From G963676655 sp963678305 (GTDB lineage Bacteria; Verrucomicrobiota; Lentisphaeria; Victivallales; Victivallaceae), in NCBI GenBank assembly GCA_963678305.2, contig CAXXVV010000017.1:496001-560000 (forward strand): DNA of 64,000 bases, written 5' to 3'. Positions 51,905 through 60,117 of the stretch are shown in pieces; position 1 is the stretch's first letter, and every line of letters begins with the position of its first letter. The position numbers and the translations under genes are program-made. The notes below the pieces were generated by a model. It saw only the letters and a program-made list of their open reading frames with translations, was not told where the DNA came from and made no database searches.

Positions 51905-52824
51905 CAGGGAAGCAGGAAATCTTTTTCCCGCTCAATCGTTGTTTTTATTGTTTTATGGCACTCCGGGGTCAAACTATAGTTGATAATAGTTTTTCCGGTC
52001 GAGAATATACCAAGTTCCACCAATACCTGTTTTTGTCCGGCCAGCCAGCACGGAAAACCAGGGCCGCCAAAGAAGTTAAGCATCATCGCGTTCATTCGTT
52101 CCTGCAGACTTTGAGCGCCGGCGACATCCCCCGCGGACGCCGCCTGAAGAATTTGAGTACTGATATACCCGTTAAAACAGGCACCGCCGAACAAAACTCC
52201 GTCATAACCGGCCTGCAAGTATGGCAGGCAATCAAATTCATCTCCGTCAAGCAGCAACGGCGGATTTGCCAGAGTTTCAGCATGGGATACAAAAGAACTC
52301 ATAGTTTCCTTATCGCTGGAACTGTCTTTGACCATTACCAGATTGGGATGCGCCATCATTTGCATAACCGTTCCGGCTTCAACCTTAACACTGGAGTGGG
52401 GTCCACGATGATAAAAACCGACCGGCAGCGGGCTTTTATCAAGCACTTCCATGAACATCTTTTTCAAGTATTCCTGACTAGCATTGAGCTGAAAATACGG
52501 CGGAGCCATAATAGCCGCATCAACCCCGCTATCGGAAAAATGTCTGATATTGTCGAGGATTCTCAAGGCTGAATTATCCGTCACTTGTACTGTGACTTTT
52601 AATCTGCCGGCCGCCGCTTTCACGGTGGTTTCCACTACTTCGCTACACATGTCCGTAGTCATCCATGGCCCTTCCCCGCTGGTTCCGCACAAAAAAACCC
52701 CCCGGACTCCAAGTCTCAGATGATGCTCCGTCAAGCGTTTAATTGAGTCGTGATCCACTTTTCCGTCTTCAGTAAAAGGAGTCGGTGCGGCAGACCAGAC
52801 TCCGGCTTTGAATTCTTTTTTCAT
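51904..52824 (-). CDS. DapA/NanA-family aldolase 1
   Basis: 306 residues, TIM barrel of the dihydrodipicolinate synthase/N-acetylneuraminate lyase family. Carboxylate-binding GTSGEGPW is near residue 47, the conserved Tyr in VGFYHRGP near 138, and the Schiff-base Lys in VMVKDSSSD near 166. Substrate cannot be told from sequence; context (SSS symporter, YhcH) favours a sialic acid or 2-keto-3-deoxy sugar acid over lysine synthesis. AAAGGA precedes ATG. Confidence 0.9.
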   Translation of the reverse strand: MKKEFKAGVWSAAPTPFTEDGKVDHDSIKRLTEHHLRLGVRGVFLCGTSGEGPWMTTDMCSEVVETTVKAAAGRLKVTVQVTDNSALRILDNIRHFSDSGVDAAIMAPPYFQLNASQEYLKKMFMEVLDKSPLPVGFYHRGPHSSVKVEAGTVMQMMAHPNLVMVKDSSSDKETMSSFVSHAETLANPPLLLDGDEFDCLPYLQAGYDGVLFGGACFNGYISTQILQAASAGDVAGAQSLQERMNAMMLNFFGGPGFPCWLAGQKQVLVELGIFSTGKTIINYSLTPECHKTIKTTIEREKDFLLP

Positions 52825-52846
52825 AATGATATTCCTTTAAATTGAA

Positions 52847-54604
52847 TTAATTGCTTTCAACATTTTCTTTAATCGTATCCCAGGTCAGGCCGTTATATTT
52901 CTTCAACGGCTGTTCCTTACAGAACCTCAGGCCGATCACCCCGAATAATATAAAACTGACCGTGATCGGAAAACCCACCCACTGAAAACTTAATACCTGT
53001 GGGGTGTCTGAGATCAGATAGTTTGAGGTCAAAACCCAAAGGCCGATAGCTCCGGTCAGTCCTGCCGGCAGCATGGAAACATATACCAACCAACGTTTTT
53101 TGAAGACTTTAGCGAGGGCAACACCCGCAACTGCGACAAGCAGCGGCACTAAAATCCATAACGGTGAAATCGGGCCGCCGAAGCCAAGTGGCTCACCTTT
53201 TTTCCAAACCACGTCACAACGCTTTGTAACCGCGTACCAGAGAACCATGCCAAATTTCATCCCCCACAGAAAAAATGCCATCAGCCAGATAAAGGAGCTG
53301 TTGACCCGCTTTGAAAATACCGCGAACAGAAACGCCGGCAGGGTAATCACCGCCAGGGCGCCGAATATCGTGGCGACTTCCACAAACGTCTGCTCGAACC
53401 ACTTGGAAGATACCGTCAAAATCAATGCCATGCCTATCGCAAAAACGCCGACCCAAACGGATGAAAACCGGGATATTCTTACCTGGGTCAAGCCGTCCGG
53501 CTTCGGATTGATCAACTTTTGATGGAACTCCTTCAACCAGATGGCTGAAAGACTGTTGATTCCGGAGTCAAGAGTACTCATCGCCGCGGCCAGCATCGCC
53601 GCCAGAAACAACCCCGGCAACGGTGACGGGAGCCGGGTCGAGATGAACAGGAAAAAAGCGGTATCACCGGAAGTAACCCTGCTGTCCGGATGTTGAGAGT
53701 AGAAAGTAAATATCGCCAAACCAATGAACCAGATGAACAGTTGAAAAGGAATAACCAGACACGAGGAAGTCAACTGTGCCTTGAAGGCATTCTTATAGCT
53801 GCTGGTACTCAGCAAGCGCTGAATCGTAATCTGGTCCGAAGACGCGCCACCCAGCGGGCCCATGATATATCCAAGCAATAACAGCCAGAAGGAGAGTCTG
53901 ACATAAGGGTTCATTGTATAAAAGCTGGCCTCGCTGAAACGGTCAAGTCCGCGACCATGAGAAAACGAATAAGTGATCGCCCCGAAAAAACCGCCGTCGA
54001 TGTTGCAGCATAATACAATAACCGCGGCGGCGACTCCGGCAACCAGGACAAAAAACTGCATCACATCGGTCCAAACCACCGCTTTCATCCCCCCCATAAC
54101 CGTGTAGACTACCCCGATCACGCCGACGATCACGATCGTCAGCCAGGCCGGCCAGCCGGCTCCGCCTTCAAAAACTTTGCTGGTCGCGAATAAAACCATT
54201 CCAAGATAAAAGATCCTGGTGTAAGCATAGATAGCCGCAATCAGCATTCGCACCTTGGCGTCGTAACGGTATTCCAAATACTCGAACGGAGTGAATGAGT
54301 TCAGTTTGAAATAAAACCTGACAAAGATCATGAACGCGAAAACCGCGAAAACCGGACTGAGCAGCGCCAGTATCCACATGGAAAGCCCATGATTGAAGAT
54401 TTCTCCCGGTCCCATTACCAGCGAATAGGTACTCAATAATGACATGACAATCGATATGCCAACCGCCATCCACGGCAGTTTCCGGCCGCCGAGCAGATAT
54501 TCTTCAGAATCTTTCTCCCCTTTTGAAAACCAAAGGCCGATGAGAACAACACCGACCAGATACGCAAGCATCGCGCCGTAATCTGAGAATCCAAGTCTGA
54601 TCAT
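52847..54604 (-). CDS. Sodium:solute symporter (SSS family)
   Basis: 585 residues with about 13-14 membrane helices. Family features: N-terminal YLLGGRKLPWMAVG (about 35), then VYTVMGGMKAVVWTDVMQF (about 165), and ATMSTLDSGINSLS-type segment (AAAMSTLDSGINSLSAIW near 340) with the Na+-binding Ser. Several family members (NanT-like SSS, SiaT) import sialic acid. ATG 54604 overlaps the upstream aldolase stop by 4 bases. It brings in the substrate for the flanking aldolases. Confidence 0.92.
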   Translation of the reverse strand: MIRLGFSDYGAMLAYLVGVVLIGLWFSKGEKDSEEYLLGGRKLPWMAVGISIVMSLLSTYSLVMGPGEIFNHGLSMWILALLSPVFAVFAFMIFVRFYFKLNSFTPFEYLEYRYDAKVRMLIAAIYAYTRIFYLGMVLFATSKVFEGGAGWPAWLTIVIVGVIGVVYTVMGGMKAVVWTDVMQFFVLVAGVAAAVIVLCCNIDGGFFGAITYSFSHGRGLDRFSEASFYTMNPYVRLSFWLLLLGYIMGPLGGASSDQITIQRLLSTSSYKNAFKAQLTSSCLVIPFQLFIWFIGLAIFTFYSQHPDSRVTSGDTAFFLFISTRLPSPLPGLFLAAMLAAAMSTLDSGINSLSAIWLKEFHQKLINPKPDGLTQVRISRFSSVWVGVFAIGMALILTVSSKWFEQTFVEVATIFGALAVITLPAFLFAVFSKRVNSSFIWLMAFFLWGMKFGMVLWYAVTKRCDVVWKKGEPLGFGGPISPLWILVPLLVAVAGVALAKVFKKRWLVYVSMLPAGLTGAIGLWVLTSNYLISDTPQVLSFQWVGFPITVSFILFGVIGLRFCKEQPLKKYNGLTWDTIKENVESN

Positions 54605-55509
54605 ATCAATTTAAGTCCTCTGAAAAAGTCCCGGGTCTGTTCAAGCTCGGTTTCCCCGGCTGAATAATAGGGTTTCCGCCGCCATCTTCCGGCCAGCCCG
54701 AATACCTCCAACGCGGCATGTATTCCAGTGTCAAAAGATCCTTTCATGCCAAGAATCATTTCAAAAAACGGCATATCGTATTTATTGATGACCTCAACCG
54801 CGGCCGGGATGTCGTTTTGCTCAATGGCATTCCAGTATTTCCAGGCGACTTCCGGCGCGAAACGGGCAAACGTCGACAGATAACCGTCACAACCGTAATG
54901 CAAAGAATTCAAATGATTCTGCTTCTGACCGCCGCTGATCACGGCAACCCGGTCATTGTACCGCAAACACATCTTGCGCGAAATCGGCCCGCAAATATCG
55001 TCCTTCAGGGCCACCAGCGCATCAGTTTTTTCAAATGTCAGATCAAAAAGTTTCCAGGCATTTGCCTCATCTTTAAACGGGCAGAACAGCATCATGATCG
55101 GCATATATTCACCAATCGCGGCATAGTGGTCGGAACAGGTTTCCGGAGTCATAGAACCAGCCCATTCCGGCGGATAAGGCATGTATAAATCAGCCCCAAG
55201 TTCTCTTACGTATTTTGCGAACTCAACCGCCTGAGGTGTTCCATAATGACGGTCTGCGGCGATAACCATGGACCGACCGGCAGTTTCTTTCACAACATAT
55301 TCCGTCAACTCCGAGATTTCCCGGTCACTTAACATGATGTAATGACTGTCACCCGGTGTCAGCAGGATTGTTTTCATACGTGACTGGACATATAAATCAA
55401 TCATTTTTGCCAGACTTTTGTAATCGATATCTCCATTGCTTAAAAAAGGAGTGGAGATTGAGGGAACCGGGCCGCACAGGGCATCACGGATTTCTGAAGC
55501 GTTTTTCAT
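54601..55509 (-). CDS. DapA/NanA-family aldolase 2 (divergent)
   Basis: 302 residues, same superfamily but distant from aldolase 1. The GTSGE loop is replaced by TPGDSHYIML near residue 51, the Tyr region reads MMLFCPFKDE, and the Schiff-base Lys is kept in VALKDDICG near 168. Loss of the usual Gly-Thr/Ser-x-Gly-Glu and the Tyr suggests a different reaction (dehydratase- or decarboxylase-like) or substrate. Coupled to the symporter by a 4-base overlap. Confidence 0.85.
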   Translation of the reverse strand: MKNASEIRDALCGPVPSISTPFLSNGDIDYKSLAKMIDLYVQSRMKTILLTPGDSHYIMLSDREISELTEYVVKETAGRSMVIAADRHYGTPQAVEFAKYVRELGADLYMPYPPEWAGSMTPETCSDHYAAIGEYMPIMMLFCPFKDEANAWKLFDLTFEKTDALVALKDDICGPISRKMCLRYNDRVAVISGGQKQNHLNSLHYGCDGYLSTFARFAPEVAWKYWNAIEQNDIPAAVEVINKYDMPFFEMILGMKGSFDTGIHAALEVFGLAGRWRRKPYYSAGETELEQTRDFFRGLKLI

Positions 55510-55541
55510 AAAATAAATCTTTCCTTAAATTTTTTGCTGCT

Positions 55542-56276
55542 TCAATATTGCACAAATACGTTATCTTTATTAAATACACCGACCGACTGAGTGTCATCCC
55601 CGGAACGCTTTCTCGCGGCTGCGGCATAAGCTTCAGCGTTCAACTGCTGGACGTGACCGTCAAGAAACCCGAAATTGCCGCGAGCTCCATGCCGCATGTG
55701 AGCAGCATAGGCTTCAAGTCTGGACAATTCGAATATCTGGCAAAGTCCGGCGGTCACATAATACGGCGCACCAAGAGCCGATGTGTACTCATGGGCCGAA
55801 TCACCTATTATCAATGCTTCGGAAAAATTTTTTATCCGGGTCCCGTTAATTACGCCGTAATAATAGCCGTTTTTGGTTTCGGACGTATAACAGCCGGGTT
55901 TGAAATCCGCCTGGGTTCGAACCAGGCCGTAAACAAAATTTCGAACCGTATATTGCTTCGGCTGAATCGATGGACACAGCATTACCTCCCGACTCGATAT
56001 ATAATTCAGCCGGTCGTAATAAATATCGGACCAGAATTTCCATGACCCGCTAATCTGGTCAGACGTCAGCAGATAACTGTTGAAATCACTCATGTAAAGA
56101 GAAAATGACATATTTACCTGTTTGATATTGGAAGTGCATTTGATAGCTTGCGCCTTGTCCCGGGCCTGGTTGAGCGCCGGCAGCAGCATGGAAGCAAGGA
56201 TCGCAATAATTGCGATCACAACAAGCAGCTCGATCAATGTAAACCTTTTCTTTCCCTGATTCTTTTTGTTACTCAT
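55542..56276 (-). CDS. Pseudopilin-like protein within the catabolic operon
   Basis: 244 residues. KKRFTLIELLVVIAIIAILA at the N-terminus with Arg before the processing site, CTSNIKQVNMSFSLYMSD, and the terminal H-x9-DG (HGARGNFGFLDGH). Good AAAGGA precedes ATG. It lies 28 bases after the GntR gene and 32 bases before aldolase 2, so it is read as part of the same operon. The repeated pairing of such proteins with sugar genes in this window suggests a substrate-specific surface role. Confidence 0.87.
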   Translation of the reverse strand: MSNKKNQGKKRFTLIELLVVIAIIAILASMLLPALNQARDKAQAIKCTSNIKQVNMSFSLYMSDFNSYLLTSDQISGSWKFWSDIYYDRLNYISSREVMLCPSIQPKQYTVRNFVYGLVRTQADFKPGCYTSETKNGYYYGVINGTRIKNFSEALIIGDSAHEYTSALGAPYYVTAGLCQIFELSRLEAYAAHMRHGARGNFGFLDGHVQQLNAEAYAAAARKRSGDDTQSVGVFNKDNVFVQY

Positions 56277-56304
56277 GACAATTTCCTTTCGCTAATATTT
56301 TCGA

Positions 56305-56928
56305 TTATAGTTTTCTCAGTGCTTTTTCTTTAACCCAGTCGATATGCTGCATCAGCAAAGTCCGATATTTTTCCGTATCCTTCAACCGCAAAGCATCAAT
56401 GATATCCTGATGTTTGAAAGGATCTCGTTCCGCCTCGGAAAGTTTTTCCTTTATCGGTATTTTCAGCGTACTTTCGATTATATACAAGCCGTCAGTCATC
56501 TTCAACAGCATTTTCTGTCCGGAAATACTGATCAATTTACGGTGGAACTGCAAATCGAGGCTGGCGCACTCGACAAACTGGTCCAGGTCAGTGGCCCGTT
56601 CGATCTCACGATGCAGCACTTCCAGCTCATAAAGATCATTTTCCGTGACATTCATGACAGTATTCTCAACTGCGTGGCATTCGAGCAGTTTCCGCAGATC
56701 AAACAACTCGGCAATCTCAGCCTTGCTGTAACTGCGCAAGGAGACGCCGCGACGCTGCCGTTTTTCGATCATTCCATACATCGTCAGCGCTTTCAATATC
56801 TCCCGCAGTTTGGTGCGGCTGACGCCGACCCGGTCACACAAATCAGCCTCGGTAACATACTTGGCCCCTTTAGCTGCGCTGTCAATAATCTCGGCCTTAA
56901 CCGCATTCAACATCGTATCGGCAGTCAT
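56305..56928 (-). CDS. GntR-family regulator, FCD (FadR) type
   Basis: 207 residues. Winged helix at about 25-70 (VTEADLCDRVGVSRTKLREIL) and an all-helical FCD domain (about 78-205) with the metal-binding Asp/His pattern: DLRKLLECHAVE, DLQFHRKLIS and HQDIIDAL. FCD regulators such as NanR usually sense an acidic sugar metabolite, which fits the sialic-acid-like operon it heads. GGGAGC precedes ATG. Confidence 0.92.
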   Translation of the reverse strand: MTADTMLNAVKAEIIDSAAKGAKYVTEADLCDRVGVSRTKLREILKALTMYGMIEKRQRRGVSLRSYSKAEIAELFDLRKLLECHAVENTVMNVTENDLYELEVLHREIERATDLDQFVECASLDLQFHRKLISISGQKMLLKMTDGLYIIESTLKIPIKEKLSEAERDPFKHQDIIDALRLKDTEKYRTLLMQHIDWVKEKALRKL

Positions 56929-56954
56929 GATAGCTCCCTTTCGTTTTATTTTAT

Positions 56955-59387
56955 TCAGTTATGTTCTTTCAGTTCAACAAACCAGTCGATGAACGGGGCC
57001 TTGAATTCCCGCCATATTTTCAATCCGCGCATATCGGCCAACTCTTTCACAAGAGCTTTATGGCTGAAATTAAACGGGTATAACCCGTAAGCGCCCTGGT
57101 CATGCATTAACATAAATATTTTCTTGAAATGATTCAAGCTCATTGATACTCTTTTGACTTTAATCAGTCCTTTTTCCTCATCCGGAGTCGGATCGTGACC
57201 TTCAAGAGTCGCTTCCACCTGCGGGAATATTTTACAGTTTGTTCCGCGCACCATATCCGCGAACTGTTTCATCGGCACAGCAGCCCCGCTGGAACCATAG
57301 CACCCGGGAGAAATTACATCCAACCAGCCGGCTTTCACCCATTTTCGTACGTCCAAGCCCTGCCGATAGTATCCCCCCTGGTCAAAAGAGACTGAAAAAG
57401 TGAGTTTCTGTCCACGCTTTTTGCTTTCTTCATCCAGAAGCTCTCTAACCTTGCCGACAAACTGAGTCATCATCTCACACTGTAATTTCTGCCATTTATC
57501 ATTCATATAATCACTTTTTTCAAACTTGCCGTAGCGTTGCTTATAAGCCTCGACCAACGGCTTGTCGTAACCGAAGAAAGGCGGATGCCGGAGAAACTGT
57601 AAATGTATGCCGTCCGGTCCCAGTTTCAACGCGTCCTTCAAAACAGATAGCAAAAATGATCTCACTTCCGGATAGGCATAACTGATTTTCCACTGACGCT
57701 GACCGGACAAGTCGCTGATTCTGATTGACTTATTATCATTCAAAAACGGTCCATTATGACAGGCCGCCTGAGGCGGACGGTAACAGGCGCTCATGCGCAA
57801 TGTCACATTAACATGGATTTTATCCTTTTTTCCTTCAGCCGCCACTACTTGCAGAGGACTGACTCCGGCCTTTAACAATTTTTGAACCAGACGCCCCGCT
57901 TTCTTGTCACCTTCGCGCCAATACTTCGAATCGTCTCCTTCCCCAAGACTGCAACCCTGGGTTGTCTTAATATTAAACCTGGTGGAAGTCCCGAGACTCC
58001 AGTCATAAGAGTATAAAGAAGCTCCTTTATACTGATCAACCGCATCCTCAAGACTCTGTTTTGAATTAAGTGCACCAACAAAAAAACCGGAGAAACCGTC
58101 ATTATGGACGATCATCCTCGGCACCAGGATGGTTTTGCTTTTGATTAGAGCCACCTGCTCCGGAAGCAATCTCTGAATCCTGACGCAGGAAACTTTCAAC
58201 GGAGCATTTTTATACCGGAGTATTTTTAAAACGTCACCATCTTTAAGCTCCTGAATCCCCGCGAAAACTTCTCCATACGCGTTTTTTCCCGGTAAAACAT
58301 CTTTCCGCCAATACTCCAGTTCCATTATCTTTCCACCTACGGCAACCTGAAAACGACTGTCCCCGCCGACAACCCCGACATAGACCGCACACCAGCCGAC
58401 AGCCGGCAGTTTGACGCTTATTTTGTCTCCCGATGACATCGACTTATAATAATCAAGCCGTTTGCCATGCGGCGTCAAGGCAGACTTGGTTACCCAATTA
58501 CCGACGACATCATTCCGGCTGATATTAACGAAGCATAATTCCCCTGGCTGCGGATTTTCCCTGACTATTCCTTTACAAAAAAATGATGAAACAGTGTTCT
58601 CCGCCGCCGGATTTCCGTCTTTATCTTTTATAACAAGTCTGATATTCTTTTTGCCATAAAGAGCATGCTTGAACTTAATTTTCTCGCTTATTGTCTGACT
58701 CTTTTCAATTAATTCCTTATTCCATATCTGCCGCCATTTTCCGTTTATTTCCACAGCCAATTCAGCCACCATCCCTTTACGTCCTGAAACAGCGGCTTTG
58801 AAAGCAAGTTTTTCACCGGAAAAACGCGGCACGTCCAGATAACCGATGTCGGCTTTTTTCAACTTGAATAATTTTATGCAATTCTGCCATTTTTTATATC
58901 CATAGGTATAACTTGATTTGGTTCTGACGCAACGCAGTTTAATATATTTCTCCGCAATACTCAGTCCTGTCACGATGGTTTTCTCATATTCTCCGCTGCT
59001 AACCGTCTTGATTTCGTATGTTCGCGGCAACTTAGTATAATGTTTGTTATCGTTACTGGCATATATTTCCAATCCGCTGTTCAAACCAGAACTTTTTTCT
59101 TTGGATATCTTATTGATTTTTAACAAGTTAATCTCAATACATGAAACTACCTGTTGATTATTTCTCTTAATGCCGAGACAGCGGTATGCATAAGGAAAAG
59201 CCACCGCGCCGTTATATCCGAATTTGCCCATCTGCCCATTTGCCGGATCATCCGCGGCATTGGAATTCTCAAAACCAACCGTAAAACCTTTGATTGCTGA
59301 ATACTCCTTCGAGTTTTCTGACGCGTAGATACCCATATCCGAATGGATTAGCAAAACCAATGAAAGGCAAAGTAGCAATTTACTCAT
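56955..59387 (-). CDS. Large secreted TIM-barrel hydrolase-like protein with N-terminal discoidin-like domain
   Basis: 810 residues with a signal peptide (about 1-23). Residues 35-190 resemble an F5/8-type module (GLEIYASNDNKHYTKL). Two further beta domains follow to about 420, and from about 430 a family-10-like hydrolase barrel: YDWSLGT, PDGIHLQFLRHPPFFGY near 600, LTFSVSFDQGGYYRQGLDVRKW near 690 (shown by position only) and DVISPGCYG. Conserved acids cannot be assigned firmly. The gene ends 27 bases upstream of the FCD regulator, same strand, and may be the first gene of the operon. Confidence 0.72.
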   Translation of the reverse strand: MSKLLLCLSLVLLIHSDMGIYASENSKEYSAIKGFTVGFENSNAADDPANGQMGKFGYNGAVAFPYAYRCLGIKRNNQQVVSCIEINLLKINKISKEKSSGLNSGLEIYASNDNKHYTKLPRTYEIKTVSSGEYEKTIVTGLSIAEKYIKLRCVRTKSSYTYGYKKWQNCIKLFKLKKADIGYLDVPRFSGEKLAFKAAVSGRKGMVAELAVEINGKWRQIWNKELIEKSQTISEKIKFKHALYGKKNIRLVIKDKDGNPAAENTVSSFFCKGIVRENPQPGELCFVNISRNDVVGNWVTKSALTPHGKRLDYYKSMSSGDKISVKLPAVGWCAVYVGVVGGDSRFQVAVGGKIMELEYWRKDVLPGKNAYGEVFAGIQELKDGDVLKILRYKNAPLKVSCVRIQRLLPEQVALIKSKTILVPRMIVHNDGFSGFFVGALNSKQSLEDAVDQYKGASLYSYDWSLGTSTRFNIKTTQGCSLGEGDDSKYWREGDKKAGRLVQKLLKAGVSPLQVVAAEGKKDKIHVNVTLRMSACYRPPQAACHNGPFLNDNKSIRISDLSGQRQWKISYAYPEVRSFLLSVLKDALKLGPDGIHLQFLRHPPFFGYDKPLVEAYKQRYGKFEKSDYMNDKWQKLQCEMMTQFVGKVRELLDEESKKRGQKLTFSVSFDQGGYYRQGLDVRKWVKAGWLDVISPGCYGSSGAAVPMKQFADMVRGTNCKIFPQVEATLEGHDPTPDEEKGLIKVKRVSMSLNHFKKIFMLMHDQGAYGLYPFNFSHKALVKELADMRGLKIWREFKAPFIDWFVELKEHN

Positions 59388-59539
59388 TATCGATCTGTTC
59401 CTTTTCCTAAAATTTAAATTAATATAAAAATATTATATTATTATATTACTTTTATAATAAAAGCTGAAACGGGATATTGCAATACTAAAGAGGAAAATAA
59501 TTGAAAAAAAGTAGTTTTTTCTTTTAAACTGCCTTGCTT

Positions 59540-59567
59540 TTGTTGTTAGGATGCCCTAATTTATAAG
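59540..59567 (+). promoter_or_regulatory. feo promoter with DtxR-type operator
   Basis: TTGTTG (59540-59545), 16 bases, TATAAG (59562-59567). The spacer is filled by TTAGG-ATGC-CCTAA (59546-59559), a perfect inverted repeat of the DtxR/IdeR/MntR half-site kind. Iron-dependent repression of feo genes fits. Confidence 0.7.
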
Positions 59568-59599
59568 TAAATTCAATTAAAGATCAGGATTTATGATTG

Positions 59600-59833
59600 A
59601 TGAAACTGAAGCTGTGTGAAATGTCCGAAGGCAATGCCGGACGTGTTCTGGCATTGGAAGGCGGTCAAAATTTTCAAACCCAAATGATGGAAATCGGCCT
59701 GTGTCCGGGATGCGTTTTTGAAGTCTCCGGCACCGGGGGGGGCGGCAGAATGCTGTTGCTGACCAATCACGGGCGGATTGCCATCGGTCATGGCATGGCG
59801 GAAAAGATAGTAATCAGTCCAATTAGAGTTTAA
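59600..59833 (+). CDS. FeoA-domain protein 1
   Basis: 77 residues from ATG 59600 (TCAGGA upstream; a TTG directly before it is unlikely). SH3-like FeoA fold: GNAGRVLALEGGQNFQTQMMEIGLCPG, described here only as residues 10-36 with the MxxIGL block, then IAIGHGMAEKIVI. It assists ferrous iron transport through FeoB. A second FeoA follows 22 bases later. Confidence 0.85.
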   Translation: MKLKLCEMSEGNAGRVLALEGGQNFQTQMMEIGLCPGCVFEVSGTGGGGRMLLLTNHGRIAIGHGMAEKIVISPIRV

Positions 59834-59855
59834 TAAGTAGAAATTGAGGCACAAT

Positions 59856-60080
59856 ATGACTTTGGCTGACGCCGAGAAAGGCGATAAATTAAGAATTCTG
59901 AAAGTACAGAGCGGCGGCGGAATCCGGCAGCGCATGCTGGACATGGGCATCATCAAAGGCTCGGAAATAATCGTCGAACGCTATGCTCCGTTGTGCGACC
60001 CGATCCATATCAAGGTCAAGGGGTATTCTCTCGCACTTAGAGTCTCAGAAGGAAGAATGATCGAAGTGGAAAAAATTTAA
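59856..60080 (+). CDS. feoA: FeoA-domain protein 2
   Basis: 74 residues from ATG 59856 (GAGG nine bases upstream). The FeoA signature is DAEKGDKLRIL, then RQRMLDMGIIKGSEI and LALRVSEGRMI. It lies directly before feoB with 37 bases between, so it is the more classical partner; two FeoA copies ahead of FeoB occur in several anaerobes. Confidence 0.9.
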   Translation: MTLADAEKGDKLRILKVQSGGGIRQRMLDMGIIKGSEIIVERYAPLCDPIHIKVKGYSLALRVSEGRMIEVEKI

Positions 60081-60100
60081 TTTTTTATTTACAGCAATAA

Positions 60101-60114
60101 TTAGGGAAGCCTAA
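60101..60114 (+). promoter_or_regulatory. Second DtxR-type inverted repeat before feoB
   Basis: TTAGG-GAAG-CCTAA, same half-sites and 4-base spacing as 59546-59559. It overlaps the feoB ribosome site, three bases before ATG 60118, so the match could partly be coincidental. Confidence 0.45.
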
Positions 60115-60117
60115 CCA

